The notes beneath the pieces were generated by a model. That model worked only from the letters and a program-made list of their open reading frames with translations. It was not told the DNA's origin and ran no database searches. DNA of 43,565 nucleotides from Actinomycetota bacterium (GTDB taxonomy: Bacteria > Actinomycetota > Actinomycetes > Nanopelagicales > Nanopelagicaceae), in assembly GCA_009701575.1 (NCBI GenBank), contig WLJX01000011.1, positions 1 through 43,565 on the forward strand. Direction: 5' to 3'. The position numbers and the translations under genes are program-made. Numbering within the stretch: the stretch's first letter is position 1; each line of letters begins with the position of its first letter. Below are positions 9,881 to 17,590 of this stretch, in pieces.

Positions 9881-10216
9881 TTAATTAAGCGCTTTAAATT
9901 CTTTGACTGCGCGGCGTTCTGCAACAAAAGATGCGATGGGAAGCGTTCCGGCAAGTATCAAGAGGATGGTGCTAGCCAGCGATTTGCGAGCCTTTATGCA
10001 GTAATGGAAGGCCGCTAAAACATAAATCGGATAGGTAAATCCATGAAGGAGTGAGATCCAACTTAGGTATTGATATGCATCTTTGAAAATTAGGTAATGC
10101 GTAGGAACATTCACGAACCAGAGTAGTAGTGACATAACACCGGCATAAATAGCCATGATTCGAAAGCGGGTCATCGCTCCATTGAGTGCGGCCTGGCGTG
10201 GGTTTAATTGGTTCAT
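9881..10216 (-). CDS. DUF3817-family membrane protein
   Basis: This 111-residue protein has about three hydrophobic helices. It carries the DUF3817 pattern: TRFRIMAIYAGVMSLLLW, a central SLLHGFTYPIYVLAAF, and a C-terminal LAGTLPIASFVAERR. The function is unknown; the family is common in actinobacteria next to SURF1-like and respiratory genes. Its start overlaps the SURF1 stop by 4 bp (10213-10216, ATGA), and the uppS start lies 18 bp downstream, so all are likely co-transcribed. Confidence 0.82.
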   Translation of the reverse strand: MNQLNPRQAALNGAMTRFRIMAIYAGVMSLLLWFVNVPTHYLIFKDAYQYLSWISLLHGFTYPIYVLAAFHYCIKARKSLASTILLILAGTLPIASFVAERRAVKEFKALN

Positions 10217-10932
10217 GTCCGAACTTTACCGCCACTTTCTCGCTCTTTCATCGAATTATAGAAAGGCGCGAGCAGAACTAAGAGCGCCATTAACCACCAG
10301 ACAAAGACATACGAGATGTGCTGCCAATAGTTTCCAGGAACTTTTGATTTAAGTTGTGGCGCTGGAACTCTGGTCGTCAATATCTCTTGCCCGAATTTCG
10401 TCGCTTCTGAGGTAGCGATTATGAAGCCATCGAAAAGCTCTAAATTACTTCTGCTAACAATTAATGCAGGATCAATCCTGGAGAGTTCGCCATTAATTGC
10501 TCGGGTTGCATCTGAAGTCTGTCTTGGATAAAGCCGACCGTTAACTTTTACTTCACCAATAATTTCTTGTTCTTCCAAACTTTCGATACCGCGCACAATC
10601 AATATTCCGCGATTGCTAGGAAGTTCCAGCAATCTAACTTCTAGATTTACAATTGACTTTTTATCCCCTGAAGTTATTGGCTGTTTCGGTGCGAGAAAAG
10701 TTTCTCGATATTTTCCAGAAACGCTAACTAAGCGATTGATTGCATCAGGGGTTAAATTTGAACCAGTCGCTGCTATTTTTTCTAGCGAAATTCGAGCGCT
10801 ATCTGGAACAATTTGCTTTGCAATCTTTACATCATGGGCCCGGTTTAATTGCCAATTACCTAGCCCCATGAAAGTTATGGAAATTAAGAGGGCCGCAACA
10901 AGTTGGGCGATAAAACCTTTACTGATCTTCAT
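10213..10932 (-). CDS. SURF1 family protein (cytochrome oxidase assembly factor)
   Basis: This is a 239-residue membrane protein with a transmembrane helix at about residues 9-27 followed by GNWQLNRA, an extracytoplasmic domain, and a second helix near residues 212-230 (HISYVFVWWLMALLVLLAP). This two-helix layout and the GxWQLxR motif after the first helix are diagnostic of SURF1, which helps deliver haem to aa3-type cytochrome c oxidase. The start overlaps the end of the small upstream membrane gene by 14 bp, indicating coupling. Confidence 0.85.
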   Translation of the reverse strand: MKISKGFIAQLVAALLISITFMGLGNWQLNRAHDVKIAKQIVPDSARISLEKIAATGSNLTPDAINRLVSVSGKYRETFLAPKQPITSGDKKSIVNLEVRLLELPSNRGILIVRGIESLEEQEIIGEVKVNGRLYPRQTSDATRAINGELSRIDPALIVSRSNLELFDGFIIATSEATKFGQEILTTRVPAPQLKSKVPGNYWQHISYVFVWWLMALLVLLAPFYNSMKERESGGKVRT

Positions 10933-11068
10933 TGCTGTCGGATGAGCGGTCGGACAATTTTTTAAATCTGCGATAGAAGTTCACGAGAAGTAAAGTAACC
11001 GCCGTTGCCAGAATTATCATTGTTATCGAGCCTGCAATTCCGACATCGATCGTTGTTCTACCGTTCAT
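10919..11068 (-). CDS. Small single-pass membrane protein
   Basis: This is a 49-residue hypothetical protein starting MNGRTTIDVG, with one hydrophobic helix (about residues 9-30) and a basic then acidic tail ending SNEDQ. I chose ATG at 11068 because a TACAAT -10 box (11075-11080) ends 6 nt upstream, giving a leaderless start; a longer reading frame to 11122 would run through this promoter. It overlaps the SURF1 start and probably opens the operon. I recognise no family; the position suggests a minor role linked to respiratory-complex assembly, which is only an inference. Confidence 0.6.
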   Translation of the reverse strand: MNGRTTIDVGIAGSITMIILATAVTLLLVNFYRRFKKLSDRSSDSNEDQ

Positions 11069-11074
11069 GTGCAG

Positions 11075-11097
11075 ATTGTATTGAGAATACGTAGACT
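11075..11097. promoter_or_regulatory. Overlapping divergent promoters, small membrane gene and DUF4307 gene
   Basis: The 36-bp gap has TACAAT on the minus strand (11075-11080), 6 nt before the ATG at 11068, and TAGACT on the plus strand (11092-11097), 7 nt before the ATG at 11105. Both would give transcripts starting at or within a base of the start codon. Confidence 0.5.
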
Positions 11098-11104
11098 TGT
11101 ACCT

Positions 11105-11506
11105 ATGACCGAGCCGTTTCAAAGTGACCCATATTTAAGAAATCGTTATGGGATTGCCGAGCACCGTTCTCCTAAGTGGCTTCTCACCGCTATCGCCTTT
11201 GCAGTTATTGGTGGTGCTTGGTTGATTTGGACCGCAAACCATTTCTCTAATCCAGAGATTAAATCAACTCTTATCTCCTTTAGAGAAGTAGATGCAAAGA
11301 GCATTGAGATTCGCTACTCAGTCGAGATTAAGAACCCAAAGAGTGAAGTTATCTGCAGATTGAGCGCCCGAGATTATGGCTTAAATATTGTTGGCCAGAT
11401 TGATGATCCAATCCCGAAAGGCGTCACGAATACGACGCGAATTGTTCAAATCCCTACGCGTCTTGCTGCAGTAAATGCCAAGGTCGAATCCTGCACGACT
11501 ATCTAA
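11105..11506 (+). CDS. DUF4307-family membrane protein
   Basis: This is a 133-residue protein: a short cytoplasmic N-terminus with RNRYGI, one transmembrane helix at about residues 25-43, then an extracytoplasmic beta-rich domain with two cysteines (EVICRLSARD and ESCTTI). This is the DUF4307 layout, which in actinobacteria lies beside greA and often the mycothiol conjugate amidase gene mca; mca is not present here. I chose ATG at 11105 because a TAGACT box lies 7 nt upstream. Function is unknown. greA follows after 30 bp in the same direction. Confidence 0.75.
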   Translation: MTEPFQSDPYLRNRYGIAEHRSPKWLLTAIAFAVIGGAWLIWTANHFSNPEIKSTLISFREVDAKSIEIRYSVEIKNPKSEVICRLSARDYGLNIVGQIDDPIPKGVTNTTRIVQIPTRLAAVNAKVESCTTI

Positions 11507-11536
11507 ATATGATTTAAGTTGTAAACTCCTCGCCTT

Positions 11537-12022
11537 ATGGCTATTGAACCTACACAGACCTGGCTTACCCAAGAGGCTGCTGACCGCCTTGCTGCGGAAT
11601 TAGCAGAACTTGAAGGGCCGCGTCGTGCTGACATTATTAAGAAGATTGAAGCTGCGCGCGCCGAGGGCGACCTGAAGGAAAATGGCGGATACCACGCAGC
11701 AAAAGATGAACAAGGAAAGACTGAAGCCAGAATTCGTCAACTAAAGCACATGTTAGAAAATGCACATATCGGAAATCCACCAGTTGGTGAATCAGGCGTT
11801 GTTGGACTTGGCATGTTGGTAACAGTTGATATTGCTGGCGATGAGATGAAATTCCTTCTTGGTTCACGAGAAATTGCTAGTGGCGATGTCGATGTTTATA
11901 GCGAAAAGTCACCACTTGGAGCCGCAGTCCTTGGCGCAAAGATTGGCGAAACGGTTACCTACACAGCGCCGAATGGCCGTGAGATAAGCGTTGCAGTTCT
12001 AGAAGCGCAGAACTTCTTTTAA
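11537..12022 (+). CDS. greA: Transcription elongation factor GreA
   Basis: GreA rescues backtracked RNA polymerase by stimulating transcript cleavage. The 161-residue protein has the N-terminal coiled coil with the acidic tip segment EAARAEGDLKENGGYHAAKDEQ, which carries the catalytic acidic pair (Asp and Glu of GDLKEN), and a C-terminal FKBP-like domain with SPLGAAVLGAKIGETV. Length and motifs are standard. Its stop lies 4 bp from the stop of the convergent ABC permease gene. Confidence 0.96.
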   Translation: MAIEPTQTWLTQEAADRLAAELAELEGPRRADIIKKIEAARAEGDLKENGGYHAAKDEQGKTEARIRQLKHMLENAHIGNPPVGESGVVGLGMLVTVDIAGDEMKFLLGSREIASGDVDVYSEKSPLGAAVLGAKIGETVTYTAPNGREISVAVLEAQNFF

Positions 12023-12026
12023 TCCG

Positions 12027-12821
12027 CTACTTACTTACTCTTACATATTTACGCACGCTAATCGGTGCAAAAATCGCAACAAGTAAGAACATGTAAATAA
12101 GCGACATCAAAATTGGATTCTGACTTGGCCAAGAATTAGCCGTCGCGCCAAAAACATTTTCAGTGCCAAAGAGTTCGCGACAAGCGGCTACCATCGTTGA
12201 GACCGGATTCCATTCGGCAAAATATTGCAAAATCTTTGGCATCCCTGTTGTTGGTGCGAAAGCATTTGATAAGAAGGTCAGTGGAAATACCGTCATAAAA
12301 ACTAAATTTTGGGCAACGCGCTCTTCGCGAACCGAGAGTCCAATTATTACTCCGATCCAAGACATCGAATATCCAAAGGCGAGTAGGAATAAGAAGCCGA
12401 GGAAAATTTTTATAGGGCCACTGCTTGGACGCCAACCAACTAGAAAGCCAACTAAGCCCATAACAATTAGCGTTACAACATTCTGCAAGGTGTCGCCAAC
12501 GGTGCGACCAATTACAACGGCAGAACGAGAGATAGGAAGAGATCTAAAGCGATCTATCAAACCTTTCTGCATATCTGCAGCGAGCCCAACTGCAGTAGCG
12601 GCAAGGGTAAATGCAACAGTTTGAACGAAGATTCCAGGCATTAAAAGTTGAACATAACCACCTTCAACACCAGAATCGATAGCACCACCAAATACATAGC
12701 GAAATAGAAGTACAAACATCGCTGGCTGGATGGTTGCAAAGATTAGAACTTCAGGGATTCGAATCATCTGAAGCAGTTGGCGCTTAGTTATAACAAGGAA
12801 ATCACTTACGCTTTGCAGCAT
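12027..12821 (-). CDS. ABC-2 type transporter permease (DrrB-like)
   Basis: This 264-residue integral membrane protein has about six transmembrane segments and the ABC2_membrane pattern seen in daunorubicin-resistance permeases: an N-terminal amphipathic QLLQMIRIPEVLIFATIQPAMF stretch, a QTVAFTLAATAVGLAADMQKGLIDRFRSLPISR loop, and FLSNAFAPTTGMP near the C-terminus. It overlaps the ATPase gene by 20 bp and forms a half-transporter pair with it. The substrate is unknown; antibiotic or lipid export is typical of the family. Confidence 0.88.
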   Translation of the reverse strand: MLQSVSDFLVITKRQLLQMIRIPEVLIFATIQPAMFVLLFRYVFGGAIDSGVEGGYVQLLMPGIFVQTVAFTLAATAVGLAADMQKGLIDRFRSLPISRSAVVIGRTVGDTLQNVVTLIVMGLVGFLVGWRPSSGPIKIFLGFLFLLAFGYSMSWIGVIIGLSVREERVAQNLVFMTVFPLTFLSNAFAPTTGMPKILQYFAEWNPVSTMVAACRELFGTENVFGATANSWPSQNPILMSLIYMFLLVAIFAPISVRKYVRVSK

Positions 12822-13791
12822 TTTTTCCTCCTACTTCAAGTCCAACAACTACTTCGGCAACATGCCCAGTCAGTGAAATAAATACATCATCTAGCGATGG
12901 TCGCTTAAGTCCAATATCGAGTGGATGAATCTTCGCTTCATCAAGCAGACGAAGAACTTGAATCAAAGATGCGCTGCCATTGCTCACTGGGGCTGAAATT
13001 TTTCGAATTCCATGATCAACGCTCGGCTTCACTCCCGTAACTTGTTCAACTAATCTTGTGGCATCAGCAATTTGATTTGCTTCAACAGTAATTTCTAGGC
13101 GCTCACCACCAACTTGGTTCTTCAATTCATCTGCAGATCCACGAGCAATAACTTTCCCAGAATCGATTACTGCAATTGAATCTGCGAGTTGGTCGGCTTC
13201 CTCTAAATATTGGGTCGTTAAAAGCAAAGTAACGCCGCCTTTAACAAGTTCATCAATGACGCCCCACATCTCCATGCGACCACGGGGATCGAGTCCTGTA
13301 GTCGGTTCGTCAAGAAAAAGTACTTTTGGTTTTACTATCAACGATGCGGCTAAATCCAAACGTCTGCGCATGCCACCAGAGTAAGTTCTAATTGGGCGAC
13401 GAGCCGCATCGGTTAGTGAAAACTGTTCAAGTAACTCTTCTGCACGTTTTTTCGCGCCACTTGAATTCAAGTGATACAACCGGCCAAACATAGTTAAGTT
13501 ATCCCAACCAGTTAACGTTTCATCTAGCGCCGCATATTGGCCTGATAGCCCAATAACTTTTCGAACTTCATCAGGGTGTTTTAAAACATCAATTCCTGCG
13601 ACTGTTGCACTTCCAGAATCTGGTGTTAACAGCGTTGCAAGTACGCGAACAGTCGTCGTTTTTCCAGATCCATTTGGTCCAAGGAGGCCAAGAACTGTGC
13701 CCTCTTCGACATCAAGGCTTAGGCCATCGAGGGCCTTAACCCCGCCTTTTCCATATGATTTAACTAACTCTTGGGCAACAATGCTCTTCAT
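12802..13791 (-). CDS. ABC transporter ATP-binding protein (DrrA-like)
   Basis: This 329-residue ATPase has Walker A GPNGSGKT (residues 38-45), the signature YSGGMRRRLDLA, Walker B VLFLDEPTTGLD and the H-loop region replaced by LLTTQYLEEADQLAD, as in DrrA where Gln substitutes for the usual His. The C-terminal DUF4162-like extension after residue 230 is also DrrA-like. It works with the overlapping permease encoded downstream. It is divergent from the MFS gene at 13842, suggesting a two-exporter locus. Confidence 0.93.
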   Translation of the reverse strand: MKSIVAQELVKSYGKGGVKALDGLSLDVEEGTVLGLLGPNGSGKTTTVRVLATLLTPDSGSATVAGIDVLKHPDEVRKVIGLSGQYAALDETLTGWDNLTMFGRLYHLNSSGAKKRAEELLEQFSLTDAARRPIRTYSGGMRRRLDLAASLIVKPKVLFLDEPTTGLDPRGRMEMWGVIDELVKGGVTLLLTTQYLEEADQLADSIAVIDSGKVIARGSADELKNQVGGERLEITVEANQIADATRLVEQVTGVKPSVDHGIRKISAPVSNGSASLIQVLRLLDEAKIHPLDIGLKRPSLDDVFISLTGHVAEVVVGLEVGGKNAAKRK

Positions 13792-13841
13792 ATGCCTACC
13801 TTAATACTCTACTTATATTGATGCGTAGTAACCTTGCGCTC

Positions 13842-15458
13842 ATGTCTAATGAATCTAAAAAAAATCACACTGCCCCGAAACCTCTAACGCATAAAGAAAT
13901 TATGTTCGTCCTCAGCGGACTCATGGTCGGAATGTTGCTCGCCGCCCTTGACCAGACAATTGTGTCAACCGCACTAAAGCGCATCGTCGAAGATTTCGAT
14001 GGCCTCGCCCATTACACCTGGGTTGTTACCGCCTATCTCTTAACTTCAACTGCATCGACTCCGCTATATGGAAAAATCTCAGATCTTTATGGTCGCCGCC
14101 CAGTATTCCAATTCGCAATCATTACCTTCCTTATTGGATCCTTTGCTGCAGGTGCTGCATCAAGCATGACTCAACTAATTGCCTTCCGTGCAATTCAAGG
14201 ACTTGGCGCAGGTGGCTTAATGTCACTTACCTTCGTAATCATCGGGGATTTAGTTTCACCTCGCGAACGCGGAAAGTATCAAGGTTATTTCGGAGCAGTT
14301 TGGGGACTCTCATCTGTTGCTGGTCCACTTCTTGGTGGATATTTCTCAGATCATGCACAAATTCTCGGCGTTACAGGCTGGCGTTGGATTTTCTACATCA
14401 ACTTACCTTTCGGAATTGCCGCACTAATTATTACCTCGATTTCACTTCATATTCCTAAGGTTAAACGTGAACATAAAATTGATTATCTTGGTGCGCTACT
14501 TCTAGTAACGGGCGTCTCTGCTCTTCTTCTAGGAATCTCGGTCTATGGGCCGCAAGATGGTTGGACAACATCGAAAACAATTACCTCACTATCAATTGCT
14601 CTGGTATTAGTTCTTCTTTTCCTATTCCAAGAGAGCCGTACTCAGGAGCCAATTTTGCCACTTACACTCTTCAAGAATCACACTTTCACCATTACCTCAA
14701 TTCTTGGCTTCATTATCGGTGCCGGCATGTTCGGTGCAATCGTTATGTTGCCGCTCTATTTACAAGTTGTTAAGGGCGATTCCGCAACATCTGCTGGTTT
14801 GAAATTGATTCCATTTATGATTGGTATCGTTTCAATGTCTATTACAAGCGGAAAGTTGATTTCAAAACACGGGCACTACAAGCGCTATCCAATAATCGGA
14901 CTTGCACTTATGACTGTTGGAATCACACTTCTCTCAACACTTACTGAAAACACACCTTTCTGGAAGCTATCAATCTATGCAGTCCTAATTGGTGCTGGAC
15001 TCGGTTTCTCAATGCAGACCATTGTTATTGCGCTTCAAAACTCAGTTGAATTCAAGGATATGGGCGTTGCTACAAGTGCCAATACTTTCTTCCGTTCTAT
15101 CGGTGCAACTATCGGAGTCGCGCTATTTGGAACGGTATATGCCAGCCAGTTAACTCATAACTTGCCAATTGAGATCGCAAAGCTAAAGGCCAGTAATCCT
15201 GCAGCCCTAGTTGGTGCTACACCTGAAAAATTTGCCGCACTCAAAGAGAACACGGCTGTTCTTCAAACCTTCACACCAGAACTACAAGCTGGAATTGTTC
15301 ATGCATTTGTGAACTCTTTCCACACCGTCTTTTTAACGGCTGCACCTATCACCGCAGTTGGATTCTTAGTCGCCTTCTTACTCCGTGAAACTCCCCTTCG
15401 TACAGGTGCAGCGCACCATGCAGCGAAAGAAGAGGCCGCGGGCGAGGCAATTGCTTAA
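13842..15458 (+). CDS. MFS drug-efflux transporter, DHA2 (EmrB/QacA) type
   Basis: This 538-residue transporter has about 14 transmembrane helices. Motifs are LDQTIVSTALKRI in helix 1, motif A GKISDLYGRRPVF between helices 2 and 3, and antiporter motif C-like GPLLGGYFSD. Starts at 13818 or 13821 are possible, but TAACCT at 13829-13834 lies 7 nt before the ATG at 13842, matching the leaderless pattern of other genes here. Substrates are not predictable. A strong terminator-like hairpin begins 20 bp after the stop, inside the next reading frame. Confidence 0.9.
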   Translation: MSNESKKNHTAPKPLTHKEIMFVLSGLMVGMLLAALDQTIVSTALKRIVEDFDGLAHYTWVVTAYLLTSTASTPLYGKISDLYGRRPVFQFAIITFLIGSFAAGAASSMTQLIAFRAIQGLGAGGLMSLTFVIIGDLVSPRERGKYQGYFGAVWGLSSVAGPLLGGYFSDHAQILGVTGWRWIFYINLPFGIAALIITSISLHIPKVKREHKIDYLGALLLVTGVSALLLGISVYGPQDGWTTSKTITSLSIALVLVLLFLFQESRTQEPILPLTLFKNHTFTITSILGFIIGAGMFGAIVMLPLYLQVVKGDSATSAGLKLIPFMIGIVSMSITSGKLISKHGHYKRYPIIGLALMTVGITLLSTLTENTPFWKLSIYAVLIGAGLGFSMQTIVIALQNSVEFKDMGVATSANTFFRSIGATIGVALFGTVYASQLTHNLPIEIAKLKASNPAALVGATPEKFAALKENTAVLQTFTPELQAGIVHAFVNSFHTVFLTAAPITAVGFLVAFLLRETPLRTGAAHHAAKEEAAGEAIA

Positions 15459-16647
15459 TAAAAAAAGTTCTAAAGCGCTACTACCGAGAGAAGTTTATGT
15501 TCTCTCGGTAGTAGCTTTTTTTGTTGCACTTGGCTACGGAATGATCATTCCCGCGATTCCACTTTTTGCTAAAACCTTTGAGGTAAATAATGCCCAAATT
15601 GGTGCAATTATTTCTGCTTTTGCTCTGGCACGATTTGCGATGGGGCTGCCCGCTGGAAAGTTAATTGATTTATTTGGTGAGCGACGCGTTCAAACTACTG
15701 GACTACTAATTGTTGCTATTTCTACTTTCGCATCTGGCCTTGCTAATTCTTACTGGCAATTACTAACTTATCGCGCACTTGGTGGAATCGGCTCTGTAAT
15801 GTTCTCGGTTTCAGCGAGCTCGCTTTTAATGAGATCCGTAGACGATTCAATTCGTGGACGTGCACAGTCCACATTTAACGGTGGATTTCTTATCGGAGGT
15901 ATTGCCGGCCCCGCAGTTGGCGGAATCCTTTCAATTATTTCGCTACGTGTTCCATTCTTTGCCTACGCATTCACACTTATCTGCGCAGCTTTTGTTACAT
16001 CATTCTTTTTGGCCGAGAACCAACTTGGTAAATCAATAACAAATAACCAAGATCCTTCTGACCGAATTCTTTTGAGAGATGCACTTAAGAGTTATCCGTA
16101 TATCGCTGCGATGGCGATTTCTTTCTTATCTAATTGGGTTCTCTTCGGGCTTCGAAACTCCATTCTTCCGCTCTTTGCTAAAGAAAATCTTGGTGCATCA
16201 AACACAACCCTTGGCCTCGGTTTTACTATCGCTGCTGTCGTACAAGGTATTGCTCTTGTTTATGTTGGGAAGCTCTCAGATTTTCGAGGTCGCAAATTTG
16301 CTCTAATGCTTGGTTCATTCACACTTCTATCTGGTGTGGCAACAATAATTATTTCTTCGCACTGGTGGTATTACTTCCTTGCAATGGTCTTCTTCGGAAT
16401 TGGTGGCGCCTTCGAGGGAACTGCTGCATCTGCAGTGGTTGGTGACTTATTCGGTGGCAAGGGTGGCCGCGTAATTGCGTTATTCCAGATGGCCGGAGAT
16501 TTTGGAAATATCGTCAGCCCAGTTCTTCTTGGCTGGTTAGTAGATGCTCATTCTTATCGCCCAGCATTCATAGCAACAGCAGCAGTGTTTTCATTAACAC
16601 TGCTGCTGTCAGCAAAGATGCCAGAGACTAGAAAGCTAAATAGCTAA
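15418..16647 (+). CDS. MFS transporter, 12-helix type
   Basis: This protein of about 409 residues has roughly 12 hydrophobic helices, motif A-like GKLIDLFGERRVQ after helix 2, a second copy GKLSDFRGRKFALM in the C-terminal half, and GYGMIIPAIPLFA in helix 1. The ATG at 15418 overlaps the end of the first MFS gene by 41 bp; a TTG at 15451 (8-bp overlap) is the alternative. Two perfect inverted repeats lie inside the reading frame: a terminator-like hairpin at the start of helix 1 and a 14-bp hairpin near the 3' end. The stop codon abuts the stop of the convergent Bax-inhibitor-1 gene. Substrate is unknown. Confidence 0.82.
   Translation: MQRKKRPRARQLLNKKSSKALLPREVYVLSVVAFFVALGYGMIIPAIPLFAKTFEVNNAQIGAIISAFALARFAMGLPAGKLIDLFGERRVQTTGLLIVAISTFASGLANSYWQLLTYRALGGIGSVMFSVSASSLLMRSVDDSIRGRAQSTFNGGFLIGGIAGPAVGGILSIISLRVPFFAYAFTLICAAFVTSFFLAENQLGKSITNNQDPSDRILLRDALKSYPYIAAMAISFLSNWVLFGLRNSILPLFAKENLGASNTTLGLGFTIAAVVQGIALVYVGKLSDFRGRKFALMLGSFTLLSGVATIIISSHWWYYFLAMVFFGIGGAFEGTAASAVVGDLFGGKGGRVIALFQMAGDFGNIVSPVLLGWLVDAHSYRPAFIATAAVFSLTLLLSAKMPETRKLNS
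15478..15522 (+). terminator. Intrinsic-terminator-like hairpin inside the second MFS reading frame
   Basis: A perfect 15-bp stem (15478-15492 with 15500-15514) with a 7-nt loop is followed by C and seven T residues (15516-15522). By sequence this is the strongest intrinsic terminator seen in the window. It follows the first MFS stop (15458) by 20 bp but also encodes LLPREVYVLSVVAFF of the second MFS protein. Confidence 0.8.
16576..16609. repeat. 14-bp perfect inverted repeat at the 3' end of the second MFS gene
   Basis: ACAGCAGCAGTGTT (16576-16589) is repeated in perfect inverse at 16596-16609 around a 6-nt loop. It lies in codons for the last transmembrane helix, 38 bp before the abutting stops of two convergent genes. 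No T-run follows on the plus strand. It may act as a bidirectional transcription barrier, which is an inference. Confidence 0.6.
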
Positions 16648-17436
16648 TTAGTCACGACGAAGAATTGAGATTAAACGCAATACTTCTAGGTAAAGCCAGA
16701 CCACTGTAACCATTAGTGCAAAACCAGCGCGCCATGATTGTTCTTGTGGTGCGCCACTAGCGATCATCTTTTCGATCTGATCGAAATCTAGAACGAGGAA
16801 GAATGTTGCAAGTGCTACGCCGCCAACTGCAAGCAGTGGACCAAAGCCAGAAAGTCCGTAGAGGCCCATTCCATTACCAAGTCCGAAGAATGATCCAATG
16901 AAAGAACCAACAGCAAGAATCAAATAACCAAAAAGCGCGCCCATAAGTACACGAGTGAACTTAGGGGTTACACGAATTCTCTTGCTCTTGTATGCCCACA
17001 ACACTCCAGCGATTGCAGCCATCGTTGCAACAAGCGCTTGTCCAACAATTCCGTCATAGGCCGCTTCATACATTTGGCTAAGTGTTCCGAGTGCTAAACC
17101 TTGAAGCGCAGCATAAGTGATTGTTAGAGCTGGCTTAACTTTCTGTGAAAACGAAAGATATAGACCAAGTCCCATTGCGCCGAGGAAACCAATTAGAAGT
17201 GCGCCGCCACCAAGTTTTAGCGTCCATGCAACACTTCCTACGCCAACTAGAACAGCAAATAGAAGTGCGGTACGAGCTACAACATCATCAATAGTCATAC
17301 GTCCTGTGCGAATTGAAGAGGCAGCAGGTGCGTTATAAAGATCATTTAATTCTTCTGTTGATGGGGCAACAATTGTTCCGCCACGATTTTCGATAGCGGC
17401 ATATCCGCGTTTGAAAACTGGGTTCGAACTCTGCAT
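16648..17436 (-). CDS. Bax inhibitor-1/YccA family membrane protein
   Basis: This 262-residue protein has an approximately 50-residue soluble N-terminus followed by seven hydrophobic helices. The last region has FFLVLDFDQIEKMIASGAP and WRAGFALMVTVVWLYLEVLRL, the BI-1 hallmark with conserved acidic residues thought to gate a calcium-leak channel. The Shine-Dalgarno AGGAGAAAT precedes the ATG at 17436. The 154-bp upstream region contains an 8-bp inverted repeat AAATCCGT/ACGGATTT (17471-17478 with 17492-17499). The family is clear; the bacterial role is poorly known. Confidence 0.88.
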   Translation of the reverse strand: MQSSNPVFKRGYAAIENRGGTIVAPSTEELNDLYNAPAASSIRTGRMTIDDVVARTALLFAVLVGVGSVAWTLKLGGGALLIGFLGAMGLGLYLSFSQKVKPALTITYAALQGLALGTLSQMYEAAYDGIVGQALVATMAAIAGVLWAYKSKRIRVTPKFTRVLMGALFGYLILAVGSFIGSFFGLGNGMGLYGLSGFGPLLAVGGVALATFFLVLDFDQIEKMIASGAPQEQSWRAGFALMVTVVWLYLEVLRLISILRRD

Positions 17437-17590
17437 TATTTCTCCTGTTAGCTAGTCGGTCGGATTGGATAAATCCGTGCATTAAGAATAAACGGATTTT
17501 TAGAGTTGGCTATTCCAGCCGCCCGGAGCGGGGCGTAATTCCACGCTCACAAACTTAAAGTTCCCTTAAAGTTACTAAAGAGAGCGACTC

